Source of the DNA: Anaerocolumna sp. AGMB13020
GTDB taxonomy: Bacteria > Bacillota > Clostridia > Lachnospirales > Lachnospiraceae
Direction: 5' to 3'
Assembly (NCBI RefSeq): GCF_033100115.1
Contig: NZ_CP136910.1
Location: forward strand, 310,001-374,000
Length of the DNA stretch: 64,000 nt
Part shown: positions 63,308 to 64,000 of the stretch, piece by piece
Position numbering within the stretch: the stretch's first letter is position 1
Layout of the letters: the number at the start of each line of letters is the position of its first letter
Made by a program: the position numbers and the translations under genes
Notes under the pieces: generated by a model
The model's input: the letters and a program-made list of their open reading frames with translations, nothing else
Database searches by the model: none
Told to the model about the DNA's origin: nothing

Positions 63308-64000
63308 AAGATATCTCCTCTAAGCTCAGCCAGGGCAGCTTTTTTATCATTGCTTTTCATAAAAGTCTCGCCAATAAGAACCCCATTCACACCAGCTTCC
63401 TTTAAAACCCTGATATCATCAGGGGTCTTGATTCCGCTTTCTGCAACAAAAAGAATATTTTCAGGCACTAGTTTTCTAAGTCTTTCACTGGTTCTGATAT
63501 CAACCTCAAAGGTTTTTAAGTCTCTGTTGTTCACACCAATAATACCAGCTCTCGCCTTCACCGCCCGAAAGACCTCTTCTTCATCGTGAGCTTCTACCAG
63601 CGCCGACAGTCCCAGTTCATGGCTTAAGTTCAGATATTCTTCCAGTTCTTTCTGGCTTAAAATGGCACATATCAACAGGACTGCATCTGCACCCAGTGTT
63701 TTTGCCTGATACAGCTGGTAGGCATCCACAATAAAGTCTTTTCTTAAAAGGGGTATGGATACTTCTTCTCTTATTTCAGTTAAGTAAGCATCGCTGCCCA
63801 GAAAAAAATCCGGTTCCGTTAATACCGATATACAGCCTGCACCGGCTTTTTCATATTCCTTCGCAATACTTACATAGGGAAACTCCTCTGCTATGACACC
63901 TTTGGAAGGGGAGGCTTTTTTCACCTCACAAATAAAGGTTATCCCCTCTGTTCTTAGTGCGGCCTCAAATGGAAAACCAGTATCTGTTGACAGCATGCGT
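63304..64000 (-). CDS. trpC: Indole-3-glycerol phosphate synthase (partial, runs off the window)
   Basis: About 232 visible residues of a TIM barrel that cyclises the anthranilate ribulotide. Catalytic lysine is in ICEVKKASPSKGVIAEEF, followed by LLRKDFIVDAYQLYQA, GVNNRDLKTFEVD and VAESGIKTPDDIRVL. The family start (a short helix and EALKAEG-type lead) lies beyond base 64000; the ATG at 63996 is an internal methionine. The operon order trpC-F-B-A follows in the usual way, and trpE, G and D are expected further right. Confidence 0.95.
   Translation of the reverse strand, partial: RMLSTDTGFPFEAALRTEGITFICEVKKASPSKGVIAEEFPYVSIAKEYEKAGAGCISVLTEPDFFLGSDAYLTEIREEVSIPLLRKDFIVDAYQLYQAKTLGADAVLLICAILSQKELEEYLNLSHELGLSALVEAHDEEEVFRAVKARAGIIGVNNRDLKTFEVDIRTSERLRKLVPENILFVAESGIKTPDDIRVLKEAGVNGVLIGETFMKSNDKKAALAELRGDIL

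Overview
The window looks like chromosome from an AT-rich, plant-litter-associated anaerobic Firmicute, most likely a Lachnospiraceae/Clostridium relative of the Clostridium phytofermentans type. The evidence is strong AGGAGG ribosome-binding sites, consensus sigma-A promoters, abundant secreted polysaccharide-degrading enzymes, YesM/YesN-type two-component regulation and family-typical proteins (TIGR04076, RNHCP, DegV, UvsE). Almost all genes lie on the minus strand. Exceptions are a pectate lyase, an arabinofuranosidase, an amine-oxidase-like flavoprotein, a three-gene cassette with a small ORF before it, and a partial gene at the left edge.

Left part (1-14.5 kb): small housekeeping or stress genes (cupin, DinB, a UvsE endonuclease carrying a DUF1722-like tail). 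These are followed by a Tet(M)-like ribosomal protection protein whose 5' leader is a complete candidate transcription attenuator: promoter, 23-codon leader peptide, competing hairpins and an intrinsic terminator. Upstream lie an RNHCP zinc-ribbon gene and a frameshifted small gene. Next come topB, a Gfo/Idh/MocA oxidoreductase, a histidine phosphatase, an AEC transporter, degV, a 5'-truncated TetR regulator and a tiny, extremely acidic protein.

Polysaccharide part (14.8-36.4 kb): a secreted GH18 chitinase and GH64 beta-1,3-glucanase share a ricin-B module and probably act together on fungal walls. A PL9 pectate lyase and a GH51 arabinofuranosidase divergent from an AraC regulator follow. After NUDIX, VOC and phosphopantetheinyl transferase genes comes a regulon with an ABC sugar importer, a LacI repressor, GH42, an Asp/Glu-racemase-family protein, GH127 and a four-carbon acid sugar kinase. 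Its importer has a perfect promoter with an operator-like palindrome just downstream.

Middle part (36.5-49.3 kb): a TetR/MFS efflux operon with matching palindromes at both genes, decayed gene fragments, then a plus-strand cassette (small ORF, alpha/beta hydrolase, condensation-like acyltransferase, DUF6320 membrane protein). The cassette abuts a group II intron remnant and tRNA-Ser(CGA). Then come holA, a heterodimeric ABC exporter with an 18-bp minisatellite in one subunit, and xpt.

Right part (49.6-64 kb): an FAD amine-oxidase-like enzyme, a ribose/xylose-type ABC importer, and a sensing unit of a YesN-like regulator, a YesM-like kinase and a membrane-anchored sugar-binding protein that probably controls that importer. 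The window ends in the trpC-F-B-A part of a tryptophan operon; trpC runs off the right edge. No CRISPR array, rRNA or intact transposon was seen.
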